Of a stretch of DNA of 51,882 nt, positions 33,027 through 41,623 are shown in pieces (within the stretch, counting starts at the first letter, position 1; every line of letters starts with the position of its first letter). The stretch covers positions 1-51,882 of the forward strand of contig CALVDQ010000017.1 in the NCBI GenBank assembly GCA_944326325.1, in the 5' to 3' direction. Source of the stretch: an uncultured Bacteroidales bacterium. GTDB taxonomy: Bacteria; Bacteroidota; Bacteroidia; Bacteroidales; UBA932. The position numbers and the translations under genes are program-made. Below the pieces are notes generated by a model. That model made no database searches. It saw nothing but the letters and a program-made list of their open reading frames with translations, and had not been told where the DNA came from.

Positions 33027-33371
33027 ATGGAACAGTTGAACAGAATCGAATTGAGAGGGAATGTCGGGAATGTACGGCTTTCGAATGTAGGGGAAAGCCT
33101 GGTGGCAAGATTCTCCCTGGCAACCAACTTCATGTACAAAGGGCGCGAAGGCGATGCGGTCATAGAGACGACCTGGCACAATATAGTGGCATGGAACGGG
33201 AAAGGGATGCCTGACCTGAAGAAAATAGAGAAAGGCAAGCCCCTGTACGTATGCGGACGCCTGAGGACGTCCAGATTCACAGGGAACGACGGCACCGAAA
33301 AGCAGGTCTATGAAGTCGTGGCCAGCAAGATAGTCTTCGATGACCCGTCACCGCTGCAGTGCGGGATATAG
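33027..33371 (+). CDS. Short single-stranded DNA-binding protein paralogue
   Basis: 114 aa with an SSB OB-fold: LNRIELRGNVGNVRLSNVGE, VARFSLATNFMYKG, TTWHNIVAWNG and KGKPLYVCGRLRTSRF. It ends SPLQCGI and lacks the long flexible tail and the acidic DDxxPF tip that recruits partner proteins. The full-length SSB is at 46161-46610. It is thus a second, tail-less SSB of the kind often found in Bacteroidetes with competence, mobile-element or stress functions; which one applies here is unknown. Confidence 0.85.
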   Translation: MEQLNRIELRGNVGNVRLSNVGESLVARFSLATNFMYKGREGDAVIETTWHNIVAWNGKGMPDLKKIEKGKPLYVCGRLRTSRFTGNDGTEKQVYEVVASKIVFDDPSPLQCGI

Positions 33372-33399
33372 CGCGGTGTCTGCCGGTCCGGCCGCCGGA

Positions 33400-35034
33400 C
33401 TAGCGTACCACGAATACGGTATAGTCCCCCACCTCAACCCCGTGGAGACCGGAAAGCCTTTCCTGCAGAAGAGGATTAGTCCCGATAAAGGAAGTCCGTA
33501 CCATAAGCACCGTATCCGATATATCCGGGACAGAGGTATCCGTCACTTCACCGTCGAGGACAGCCACATCTTCCCCGAAGTAAACGTCCATGTTCTCTGC
33601 ACGGCTTACGCCTATCGTCGCATAGCCTGAGACATGGCTTGCCTCTCCCAGTTCCCGGGCTACCGAAGCCATCTTCGCATAGCCGAGGCGGCTGTCAAGG
33701 TCCGGGACCAAGGGAGTGAGCGACAGGACTGCCGCCAGCAGGGACACTGCCAGGGATGTGGCCGCTCCGGTCCATGACTTTCCGGCAAAGAGGGAACGCA
33801 GCGCAAGGACAGAGCCTGCAAGCAGGACGGCTGCCGCTATAAGGGCATAAGGGGAGCGGACGGCTGCCGCTATGTCATCCGGCAAGGATGCAAGTTCAGG
33901 ACGGTCTGCATACAGAGGGAAAGCGAATATGGCCAGAGCTGCAAGGATGAATACCGCCGAAGGCACGGCGAAAGAGAATTTCATCCATCCGTTACATCCG
34001 GTATTCTTCCCGGCCAGTACAGTATAGTACGCCATGAAAGGGACTACAGGAAGCAGATAGACGGAAAGCTTTGAACTGAACAGCGACAGCATCACGAAAG
34101 TCGTCACCGCACTCGTGAAGAACAGCCTGCCTGCATCAGTGACATACCCCTGTCTGCCTGACCTGGAGAACAGTGCGTAGACCATGGCGATGGAATAAGG
34201 TGCCGCCACATACCAGACCGCAGTCAGATAGTACCATACCGGTTTCTTGTGGTGGAAGGCGTCAATGGCCCTGTCGACGGTCTGATGGAACAGGAGGTTG
34301 TCCAGATATTCCTTTCCTCCTTCCATCCATACCGCAAGGAACCACAGGAAGCACAGGAGTGCAAGTATCAGCCATGTCCTGAACCCGAGGTATCTCCCGG
34401 CCGACCTTATCTTTCCGGAGAAGAGAAGGAAGAAGAATATCGACAGTACCGGCATAAGGAGACCCACCGGCCCTTTTGTAAACAGTGCCAGGAATATGTA
34501 GACAGGAAGCATGATGCCTTCAAGCCTTGTATTGCCTGTTTCCCTGTACATCTTGTAGAATGTGAAGAGGGAAAGGACAATGAACATGGTCATCAGCATA
34601 TCCATCCTGAGGATCATGGAGGTGCCGAGATACATCAGGGAAGTGCCGAGCATGAGCGCGGCCGAAAACCGGCATCCCCAGGAGAATTTCAGTGAGGTCT
34701 GCCGCACGACAAGCATCAGCCATCGGTCCATCACCGCGATGGTCACCATGGCAGGTATGAAGGAAAAGAGACTGAGGACAAAAGTGTTGTGCGTCCCGAA
34801 AATCAGACGGGAAAGCATCAGGAGCCACAGATAAAGAGGCGGCTTGTCGGCGTATGGTTCCCCCTGGTTCGAAAAGGTGAATACATTGCCGTTTTCCAGA
34901 GCCTCGTCGGCGATACTGAGGTATCTGAGTTCGTTGGAAGGTGATATGTCCTTGAGCGCCATTGCCGGCAGGAGACATACCGCCATCAGTATGACGGCTG
35001 TGAATATCGGATGAGGTCTGGCGTTTATTTTCAT
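33400..35034 (-). CDS. ArnT-like glycosyltransferase (GT83/PMT superfamily)
   Basis: 544 aa with about 12 membrane segments. The first periplasmic loop carries LKDISPSNELRYLSIADEAL and then YADKPPLYLWLL, the pattern of lipid-A aminoarabinose transferase ArnT and other undecaprenyl-phosphate-sugar:lipid A transferases. It is expected to move a sugar from a polyprenyl-phosphate carrier to lipid A or another envelope acceptor on the periplasmic side. The next genes upstream (tandem LAB_N protein and GT2) supply the carrier-linked sugar, which supports this role. Confidence 0.8.
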   Translation of the reverse strand: MKINARPHPIFTAVILMAVCLLPAMALKDISPSNELRYLSIADEALENGNVFTFSNQGEPYADKPPLYLWLLMLSRLIFGTHNTFVLSLFSFIPAMVTIAVMDRWLMLVVRQTSLKFSWGCRFSAALMLGTSLMYLGTSMILRMDMLMTMFIVLSLFTFYKMYRETGNTRLEGIMLPVYIFLALFTKGPVGLLMPVLSIFFFLLFSGKIRSAGRYLGFRTWLILALLCFLWFLAVWMEGGKEYLDNLLFHQTVDRAIDAFHHKKPVWYYLTAVWYVAAPYSIAMVYALFSRSGRQGYVTDAGRLFFTSAVTTFVMLSLFSSKLSVYLLPVVPFMAYYTVLAGKNTGCNGWMKFSFAVPSAVFILAALAIFAFPLYADRPELASLPDDIAAAVRSPYALIAAAVLLAGSVLALRSLFAGKSWTGAATSLAVSLLAAVLSLTPLVPDLDSRLGYAKMASVARELGEASHVSGYATIGVSRAENMDVYFGEDVAVLDGEVTDTSVPDISDTVLMVRTSFIGTNPLLQERLSGLHGVEVGDYTVFVVR

Positions 35035-35046
35035 GTCGTAGGCTTT

Positions 35047-35688
35047 TTAATCTTGTTTTGCAATCCTTTTTGCCCGGAAACCTATCACAAGGTTCCTCAG
35101 GTAGGCGACAAATCCGAAAGACTGTCCGAGGATCAGTACCGGATCGGACCTGAAAATACCGTATGCTATTATGGTGGAGGAACCCACAAGGCTGATTATC
35201 CAGAATCCCGCAGGCAGCACGGATTCTTTCCTCCTGACGGAATATACCCACTGGTACACGAAACGGAAAGTGAAGATGACCTGCCCGGCGGAGCCGAATA
35301 TCAGAAGTCCCGGAGGCACATCCTCGTTGAATATGAACCTGTGGAGGAATTCTGTATTGTGCATCATCACGAAAAACGTCGCGACAAGCGGAGTCAGGAT
35401 AAGGATGATCTTCAGCGGAAGGATGAATTTCTGCCAAAGGCCCTTCAGCTTCAGGTTCCAAAGATAGATGTAATATGAGATGAACTGCCCGAACAGGATG
35501 GCGAAATCGTCCCTCATCCACCCGTATATGAAGAAGAGGTACGAACCTGCCACGCTGAGCAGCCAGTATGAAGACGGAGACACGACTGACTTTGCCTTTT
35601 CGGACTTAATCCACTGGAGGATTGTCCTTGCCGAAAAGAAGATCTGCGCAAGGAAGCCTATCCCGTATATGAGGACCGCTGTTTTCAT
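35047..35688 (-). CDS. Membrane protein with two LAB_N domains
   Basis: 213 aa with about six membrane helices. Two copies of the LAB_N (lipid-A-disaccharide synthase N-terminal) fold: FLAQIFFSARTILQWIKSEK at residues 12-31 and QVIFTFRFVYQWVYSVRRKE near 135-155, each followed by a PxxxW(x)(I/L)S..GS segment. The family is SemiSWEET/EamA-like in topology and occurs next to lipid A or glycolipid modification genes. With GT2 and ArnT-like neighbours 4 and 12 bp away, a flippase for the lipid-linked sugar is a reasonable inference. Confidence 0.85.
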   Translation of the reverse strand: MKTAVLIYGIGFLAQIFFSARTILQWIKSEKAKSVVSPSSYWLLSVAGSYLFFIYGWMRDDFAILFGQFISYYIYLWNLKLKGLWQKFILPLKIILILTPLVATFFVMMHNTEFLHRFIFNEDVPPGLLIFGSAGQVIFTFRFVYQWVYSVRRKESVLPAGFWIISLVGSSTIIAYGIFRSDPVLILGQSFGFVAYLRNLVIGFRAKRIAKQD

Positions 35689-35692
35689 GCCG

Positions 35693-36433
35693 TCATTTAT
35701 CCTCCAGATCGGTTGCAGTCACATTGTAGGATATGTAGCGGGATTTCATCCACCGGTAGGCGAAGCAGTCGGCAAAGGAAGACATCATCCTGTTCCAGAT
35801 GCTGAACTTCGATACACCGGCCGTCCTTGGCTTGTGGCGTACGGGGACTTCCTTGTACCTGGCCCCGTCCTGGAGAAGCAGGAGCGCCGGGAAAAACCGG
35901 TGCATGCCGCTGAACATCGGGAAGGCTTTGGCGGCCTGCTCCCTGAACACTTTCAACGGACAGCCGGTATCGGTGGCTCCGTCTCCCGTCATCATGCGCC
36001 GGAAGGAGTTGGCGAACTTTGACTGGAACCTCTTGAAGAAACTGTCATTGCGCTTCACCCTGACCCCGACAGCCATATCATAGTCCCGCAGGTACGGCAG
36101 AAGCCTGTCAAAATCCTCCGGATCGGTCTGGAGGTCAGCATCGATATATCCGATATACCTGGAGCAGGCATAGTCGAAACCGGCTTTCAGGGCAGCGCTC
36201 AGCCCGCGGTTCTTCCCGAAAGAGATATAGAAGAAGGCCTCGTTGCGCGAGCATATCTCCTGCAATGCCGGAAGGCTTCCGTCAGACGAGCCGTCATCCA
36301 CGAAGAGCACACACGTACTGCATACGCTTTTTTCCAGATAGGACGCCAGGCTTTTCTCCAGCCCGGGTATGTTGTCCACCTCATTGTACAGAGGCACTAT
36401 GACCGTAAATCCATAATCCGCCGTTTTGTTCAT
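35693..36433 (-). CDS. Family 2 glycosyltransferase (ArnC/DPM-like)
   Basis: 246 aa from the ATG 36431-36433. The GT-A fold starts FTVIVPLYNEVDNIPGLEKS, with VLFVDDGSSDGS, GYIDADLQTDPED (DxD-type metal motif) and VRHKPRTAGVSKFS near residue 210. Unlike ArnC and DPM1-type enzymes with two C-terminal helices, the end has no clear membrane helix. It is expected to attach a sugar to undecaprenyl phosphate at the cytoplasmic face. First gene of the GT2, LAB_N, ArnT-like set. Confidence 0.88.
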   Translation of the reverse strand: MNKTADYGFTVIVPLYNEVDNIPGLEKSLASYLEKSVCSTCVLFVDDGSSDGSLPALQEICSRNEAFFYISFGKNRGLSAALKAGFDYACSRYIGYIDADLQTDPEDFDRLLPYLRDYDMAVGVRVKRNDSFFKRFQSKFANSFRRMMTGDGATDTGCPLKVFREQAAKAFPMFSGMHRFFPALLLLQDGARYKEVPVRHKPRTAGVSKFSIWNRMMSSFADCFAYRWMKSRYISYNVTATDLEDK

Positions 36434-36471
36434 CGCATCTACCGGTAAAAACAGATGATTCCGCAAATATA

Positions 36472-37386
36472 TCACTTTTTCCCTACGTGGCAGCTCCCGA
36501 GATAGGTCTCGATATTAGACAGCACCTTGTCGCCCAGGCGGACGAATGACTGTGAAGTACGTCCAGACGAGACACCCATGCAGCGGACTTTCGGATGGGC
36601 GGCGATATTGTCCCCGCCGCAGGCCATCACTGTGTCACAGAAGCAGAGATTGTCCCCGTGGCCGAGCCATGAAAGGAACGGTTCTTCATCCCATGCCGGA
36701 GAAAGGCCCGTATTGAAAAGCAGTTTCCCGTTTCCGAACCTGTCGAATTCGGTGGAATGCAGCAGCACCGTATTCTTGTTAAGGCAGCAGAAAAGCACGT
36801 CGCTGTACTCCAGCAGGTCGTCCAAAGCCATGAACCTGTATCCTTTCTCCCGTGCCCAGTCCTTCTCGCTCCTGGCGAAATATCCTACTCCGGCACCGAA
36901 GAAAGCCATTGCATCCGCTATCATCCCACCGGACTTTCCGAGCCCGAGGAAACCTGTCTTCAGCCCGGTTATCTCTCTCGGCGCCCCGTACCACGCCGTC
37001 TGTCCGAATCCGTGCAGGCAGCGCACGAGTTCGCTAAGCACATATTCCACCACGCCTTCATCCCCATAGTCGCGGATACCGGTCACAGTGATCCCGTGAT
37101 CCCTTGCGTAAAGTATGTCCACATTGGCGCTTTCCGGAGAATAAAGGGAGCAGCACATACCTATATATTCTATACCGGGACACCGTTCCATCACTCCGGA
37201 GGATATCCTCGAGGTATAGCTCAGGAGCACGGCATCGGCATCGCCGATACGTTTTGCAATATCGTCGTCATCCTGAGGTATGTCCTCATACATTACAAGC
37301 TCGGAAGTCATTGATTTCAACCTCTCTACAGCCTCCGGAAGAAGACCCGTGGGCTCTATTGCGACAGTTTTCCTAAATTTCTTCAT
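36472..37386 (-). CDS. D-isomer-specific 2-hydroxyacid dehydrogenase family protein
   Basis: 304 aa. NAD-binding GFLGLGKSGGMIADAMAFFG near residue 145 and the upstream catalytic-domain pattern of the family are present. The usual Arg and Glu/His catalytic residues are less clear: a NTGLSPAWDEEPFLSWL segment replaces the standard NxxRGxxVDxxAL. The substrate is therefore uncertain. The GT2 gene follows 38 bp downstream on the same strand. A -7 element lies at 37412-37419. Confidence 0.8.
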   Translation of the reverse strand: MKKFRKTVAIEPTGLLPEAVERLKSMTSELVMYEDIPQDDDDIAKRIGDADAVLLSYTSRISSGVMERCPGIEYIGMCCSLYSPESANVDILYARDHGITVTGIRDYGDEGVVEYVLSELVRCLHGFGQTAWYGAPREITGLKTGFLGLGKSGGMIADAMAFFGAGVGYFARSEKDWAREKGYRFMALDDLLEYSDVLFCCLNKNTVLLHSTEFDRFGNGKLLFNTGLSPAWDEEPFLSWLGHGDNLCFCDTVMACGGDNIAAHPKVRCMGVSSGRTSQSFVRLGDKVLSNIETYLGSCHVGKK

Positions 37387-37411
37387 GGATACAGCATATT
37401 TTGGGAAACCG

Positions 37412-37419
37412 CAAAAGTA
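37412..37419 (-). promoter_or_regulatory. Promoter -7 element for the dehydrogenase
   Basis: The minus strand reads TACTTTTG (TAnnTTTG) 25 bp before the start codon. It stands back to back with the pflB promoter. No -33 match at 19-20 bp. Confidence 0.5.
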
Positions 37420-37478
37420 GCAAAAAAAAGGCCTATATCCGAGGATATACGGAGAAATCGGATGAAAAGGAAAATAAA

Positions 37479-37510
37479 TTTGAACAATTACAAATAAGCA
37501 TTATCTTTGC
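37479..37510 (+). promoter_or_regulatory. Bacteroidetes-type promoter of pflB
   Basis: TTTG at 37479-37482 and TATCTTTG at 37503-37510, 20 bp apart. Transcription would begin near 37516, so the ATG at 37535 has a short but normal leader, while the ATG at 37523 would be nearly leaderless. Confidence 0.8.
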
Positions 37511-37534
37511 GCCCTGGATTTAATGAGAGTATTT

Positions 37535-39763
37535 ATGGAGATAAACGAAAAATTCATCGACGGCGCATGGAGCCGTAAAATCGACGTTTCTGATTTTGTC
37601 TACAGGAACATCACCCCTTACACCGGGGATGCTTCCTTCCTATGCGGACCTACAGAAAGAACAAAGAAGCTCTGGGGCAAATGTCTCGAAGCACTTGAAG
37701 AAGAAAGAAAGAACAACGGAGTGCGTTCCATTGACGCAAAAACCATATCTACCATAACATCCCACAAGGCCGGCTATATCGACAGGGAGAACGAGATCAT
37801 CGTCGGACTACAGACTGACGAACTTCTCAAAAGGGCCATCAAGCCTTTCGGCGGATGGAGAGTAGTGGAAAGAGCCTGCAACCAGAACGGAGTCGAGCTC
37901 GACCCCAAGGTCAAGGAAATTTTCACACACTACCGCAAGAGCCACAACGACGGTGTGTTCGACGTATATACGGAAGAAATACTGAAGTTCAGGTCCCTTG
38001 GCTTCCTCACGGGTCTTCCGGACAATTATTCGAGAGGGCGTATCATAGGCGACTACAGGAGGCTCGCCCTCTACGGTGCCGACAGGCTCATAGAGGCAAA
38101 GAAGGACGACCTGCACCACCTGACGGGCCCTATGACAGAGGACCGGATCAGGCTGCGCGAGGAAGTTGCAGAGCAGATCAGGGCGCTCGGGGAGATCAAG
38201 ATACTCGGAGAATACTACGGGCTCGAGCTCGGCAGGCCTGCGTACAACGCCCGTGAAGCCGTACAGTGGGTGTACATGGCATATCTTGCCGCTGTCAAGG
38301 AGCAGGACGGTGCCGCCATGTCCCTCGGAAGCGTATCGTCATTCCTCGACATATACATCGAATATGACCTTACCCACGGACTCATCACTGAATCGGAAGC
38401 CCAGGAGCTCATCGACCAGCTCGTAATGAAGCTCAGGATGGTGCGTCATCTCAGGATGCAGGCCTACAACGATATCTTCGCCGGAGACCCGACCTGGATC
38501 ACGGAATCGATCGGCGGACGCTTCAACGACGGGAAGATCAAGGTCACCAAGACCTCCTTCCGTTTTCTCCAGACACTCTACAACCTCGGGCCGGCACCTG
38601 AGCCTAACATGACGGTGCTCTGGAGCCCTGAACTTCCGGAAGGATTCAAGGATTTCTGCGCCAAGGTATCGATAGACACAAGCTCGGTACAGTACGAGAA
38701 CGACAACCTGATGAGGGAGACCCGCAAATGCGACGACTACGGTATAGCCTGCTGTGTCTCATACCAGGCCGTAGGCAAGGCCATCCAGTTCTTCGGAGCA
38801 CGCGCAAACCTCGCCAAGGCGCTTCTTCTTGCCATCAACGGAGGCCGCTGCGAAAATACCGGCACCCTCATGGTGGAAGGGATAGAGCCGCTCAAGAGCG
38901 ATGTTCTCGACTATGAAGAAGTCCTTGCAAACTACAAGAAAGTGCTGCACGAGGTGGCAAGGGTCTACAACGAGGCGATGAACATCATCCACTATATGCA
39001 CGACAAATACGACTACGAGAGGTCGCAGATGGCGTTCATCGACACGAATCCGTCCATAAACCTCGCATACGGGGTGGCCGGAATGTCCATCGCGGCAGAC
39101 TCTCTCTCGGCGATCAAGTTCGCAAAGGTAACGGCCCGCCGCAACGCCGACGGACTTACCGACGGATTCGACATCGAAGGCGAATATCCTTGCTTCGGGA
39201 ACGATGACGACAGGGTGGACAACATTGCCAGGGAACTCATACACTACTTCAACGGGGAACTCTGCAAGCTGCCTATCTACAAGAACGCGCAGCCGACACT
39301 GTCCATCCTCACCATCACCTCAAACGTGATGTACGGAAAGAAGACAGGCGCCACCCCTGACGGTCGCGCCAAAGGAGTGGCCTTCGCTCCAGGAGCAAAC
39401 CCTATGCACGGCCGCGACAGCCACGGGGCCATAGCATCCCTCAGTTCCGTTTCCAAACTCGACTACCACGACGCACTGGACGGAATCAGCAACACGTTCT
39501 CCATAGTGCCCAAGTCTCTCGGGCCTACCGATGAGGAGAAGGTCGAGAACCTGGTTACAATGATGGACGGGTATTTCAGCAAGGGTGCCCACCACCTGAA
39601 CGTGAACGTTCTGAACAGGGAGATGCTCGAAGATGCAATGGAGCATCCGGAGAAGTATCCGCAGCTTACCATCAGGGTTTCAGGCTATGCCGTGAACTTC
39701 ATCAAGCTCAGCCGCGAGCATCAGCTGGAGGTTATAGCCCGCACCTTCCACCAGAGTATGTAA
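37535..39763 (+). CDS. pflB: Formate C-acetyltransferase (pyruvate formate-lyase)
   Basis: Glycyl-radical enzyme splitting pyruvate plus CoA to acetyl-CoA and formate in anaerobic metabolism. The 742 aa have the catalytic cysteine pair Cys406-Cys407 in [15 protein letters not shown] and the radical glycine Gly717 in RVSGYAVNF near the C-terminus. [19 protein letters not shown] near the start is typical. I start at [10 protein letters not shown], the family start; an ATG 12 bp upstream is possible. pflA begins 10 bp downstream, so the enzyme and its activase share a transcript. Confidence 0.96.
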   Translation: MEINEKFIDGAWSRKIDVSDFVYRNITPYTGDASFLCGPTERTKKLWGKCLEALEEERKNNGVRSIDAKTISTITSHKAGYIDRENEIIVGLQTDELLKRAIKPFGGWRVVERACNQNGVELDPKVKEIFTHYRKSHNDGVFDVYTEEILKFRSLGFLTGLPDNYSRGRIIGDYRRLALYGADRLIEAKKDDLHHLTGPMTEDRIRLREEVAEQIRALGEIKILGEYYGLELGRPAYNAREAVQWVYMAYLAAVKEQDGAAMSLGSVSSFLDIYIEYDLTHGLITESEAQELIDQLVMKLRMVRHLRMQAYNDIFAGDPTWITESIGGRFNDGKIKVTKTSFRFLQTLYNLGPAPEPNMTVLWSPELPEGFKDFCAKVSIDTSSVQYENDNLMRETRKCDDYGIACCVSYQAVGKAIQFFGARANLAKALLLAINGGRCENTGTLMVEGIEPLKSDVLDYEEVLANYKKVLHEVARVYNEAMNIIHYMHDKYDYERSQMAFIDTNPSINLAYGVAGMSIAADSLSAIKFAKVTARRNADGLTDGFDIEGEYPCFGNDDDRVDNIARELIHYFNGELCKLPIYKNAQPTLSILTITSNVMYGKKTGATPDGRAKGVAFAPGANPMHGRDSHGAIASLSSVSKLDYHDALDGISNTFSIVPKSLGPTDEEKVENLVTMMDGYFSKGAHHLNVNVLNREMLEDAMEHPEKYPQLTIRVSGYAVNFIKLSREHQLEVIARTFHQSM

Positions 39764-39773
39764 ACCAAGGGAT

Positions 39774-40502
39774 ATGCTTCTTAAAGTACATTCATACGAA
39801 AGTATGGGAACATTTGACGGGCCGGGACTCCGGCTCGTCGTGTTTCTGCAAGGCTGTCCGTTCAGATGTCTCTATTGCGCGAACCCGGACACCATATCTT
39901 TTGAAGGCGGCACCCCCACCGATCCGCAGGAGATACTGAAAATGGCAGTGAACCAGAAGCCGTTCTTCGGAAAGAAGGGCGGAGTGACTTTCTCAGGAGG
40001 AGAACCTTCCGCCCAGGCCGAAGCCCTCGTGCCGCTGGTAAAGGCCCTGCATGACAACGGCATCAACGTCTGCATCGACACCAACGGAGGCGTATGGAAC
40101 AGCCATGTCGAAGAACTTTTCAGCATCGCCGACCTTATGCTTCTGGACGTAAAGCAGTTCAACCCTGAGAAACACGTCAGGCTCACGGGGCTTCCGAACA
40201 CCAGAACCCTTTCCACTGCGGCATGGCTCGAGGAACACGGCAGGCCGTTCTGGCTCCGTTATGTCCTTGTCCCGGGAATCAGCGATGCTGAGGAGGACAT
40301 AAGGGCTCTCGGGGAACACTTCAAGGGCTACGGCATGATCAAAAGGGTCGAGATCCTCCCCTACCACACGCTCGGGGCCGGGAAATACGAATCTCTCGGC
40401 TTGGAGTACAGCCTGAAAGATGTGCCGCTGAACACCGGCGAACAGCTCGGAAGGGCGAAAAAGCTTTTCGACGAATATTTTTCCTGCGCCGTACTTAACT
40501 GA
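39774..40502 (+). CDS. pflA: Pyruvate formate-lyase activating enzyme (radical SAM)
   Basis: 242 aa, the family's usual length. The radical-SAM cluster motif CPFRCLYC (Cys28, 32, 35) binds the [4Fe-4S] cluster, and VTFSGGEPSAQAEALVPLVK is the SAM-binding GGEP loop. Generates the glycyl radical at Gly717 of PflB. Directly behind pflB. Confidence 0.95.
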   Translation: MLLKVHSYESMGTFDGPGLRLVVFLQGCPFRCLYCANPDTISFEGGTPTDPQEILKMAVNQKPFFGKKGGVTFSGGEPSAQAEALVPLVKALHDNGINVCIDTNGGVWNSHVEELFSIADLMLLDVKQFNPEKHVRLTGLPNTRTLSTAAWLEEHGRPFWLRYVLVPGISDAEEDIRALGEHFKGYGMIKRVEILPYHTLGAGKYESLGLEYSLKDVPLNTGEQLGRAKKLFDEYFSCAVLN

Positions 40503-40517
40503 GGGGCGTCTGAAATT

Positions 40518-40549
40518 TTTGTGAATATGGATTTTATGCACTATTTTTA
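40518..40549 (+). promoter_or_regulatory. Possible promoter of the patatin-like gene
   Basis: TTTG at 40518-40521 and TATTTTTA at 40542-40549, 20 bp apart; the last base of the -7 departs from consensus. The start codon is 27 bp downstream. Confidence 0.45.
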
Positions 40550-40576
40550 AAATCTGTATATAAAACACTCACGGAA

Positions 40577-41563
40577 ATGAAAAACGTCGCATTGGTCTTG
40601 TCTAGCGGTGGCCCGAGAGGATTCGCCTACATCGGAGCCATCGAAGAACTCGAATCAAGGGGATATAAGATCACATCAATCGCCGGCACCTCCATCGGGT
40701 CTCTTATCGGAGGCATGTACGCAGCAGGAAAGCTTCCTGAGGTGAAGGATTTCCTATTCTCCCTGAACGGCTGGAAAGTATTTGGACTCATGGACATATC
40801 CATAAGCCGCAACCACCTTGTAAAAGGAGACAAGATCATCGAGGCCCTGCAGGAGATAGTCCCTGATGTCAACATCGAGGATCTTCCCCTACCGTACAAG
40901 GCCATAGCCACGGACCTGCTTACCGGGGAAGAAGTCATTTTCGACAAGGGGGACCTTTTCTCTGCCGTAAGGGCATCGATATCCATCCCGTCGCTCTTCC
41001 GCCCCGTAAAGATGGGGATGCGGACCCTGATTGACGGAGGCATAGCCAACACAATGCCCCTCAACAGGGTCGACAGAAGCGGGGACGATATCATGATAGC
41101 CTTCAATGTCAACGATATAGATGTGGATGCCATCCGAAAGATCATCGTGGACGAGGCTGATGCGGCGGCTGAAAAGGAGCAGGCCCTCATGGAAAGGAAG
41201 GCCGAGAACAAGGCCGTCATAGATTCGGTACTCCACAACGATACGATGACAGTGTCGGAGAAAATCAGGCTTGCAGGTATGCACGGCCACAAGATCCTGC
41301 ATGAATTCTTCTCCCGCGAAGATGAGCCGCAGAAGAACTTCGAACCGGAAGCCAACTATTTCACGATTCTTTCCAGAACCTTCGACCTGATGAACCACTG
41401 GAACACGGAACTGATGATGAAGCTGTGCCCTCCTGACGTTCTGGTCAACATGCCGTTCGACTCGTTCGGCGCCATATCCGACTATGCCCGTGCGGAAGAG
41501 ATATGCGAGGTGGGACGAGGCCTTATGAAGGAAGCCCTCGACAAATATGAAAGGCGCGGCTGA
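40577..41563 (+). CDS. Patatin-like phospholipase
   Basis: 328 aa. The oxyanion loop LSSGGPRGFAYIGAIEELE, the nucleophile GTSIG with Ser39 (serine of the Ser-Asp dyad), and the Asp of DGGIANTMPLN (Asp153) are intact. It should hydrolyse acyl esters of lipids in the cytoplasm or at the membrane; no signal peptide is seen. The last 150 residues are helical and charged. Own promoter upstream. Confidence 0.9.
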   Translation: MKNVALVLSSGGPRGFAYIGAIEELESRGYKITSIAGTSIGSLIGGMYAAGKLPEVKDFLFSLNGWKVFGLMDISISRNHLVKGDKIIEALQEIVPDVNIEDLPLPYKAIATDLLTGEEVIFDKGDLFSAVRASISIPSLFRPVKMGMRTLIDGGIANTMPLNRVDRSGDDIMIAFNVNDIDVDAIRKIIVDEADAAAEKEQALMERKAENKAVIDSVLHNDTMTVSEKIRLAGMHGHKILHEFFSREDEPQKNFEPEANYFTILSRTFDLMNHWNTELMMKLCPPDVLVNMPFDSFGAISDYARAEEICEVGRGLMKEALDKYERRG

Positions 41564-41594
41564 CACGCCGGACCTGTTTATTCCGAAAAATTGC

Positions 41595-41602
41595 TATTTT
41601 TG
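41595..41602 (+). promoter_or_regulatory. Promoter -7 element for lysS
   Basis: TATTTTTG (TAnnTTTG) 21 bp before the ATG at 41624. No TTTG at the expected -33 distance. Confidence 0.45.
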
Positions 41603-41623
41603 CAGGCTGATAAAATTTTTTAT

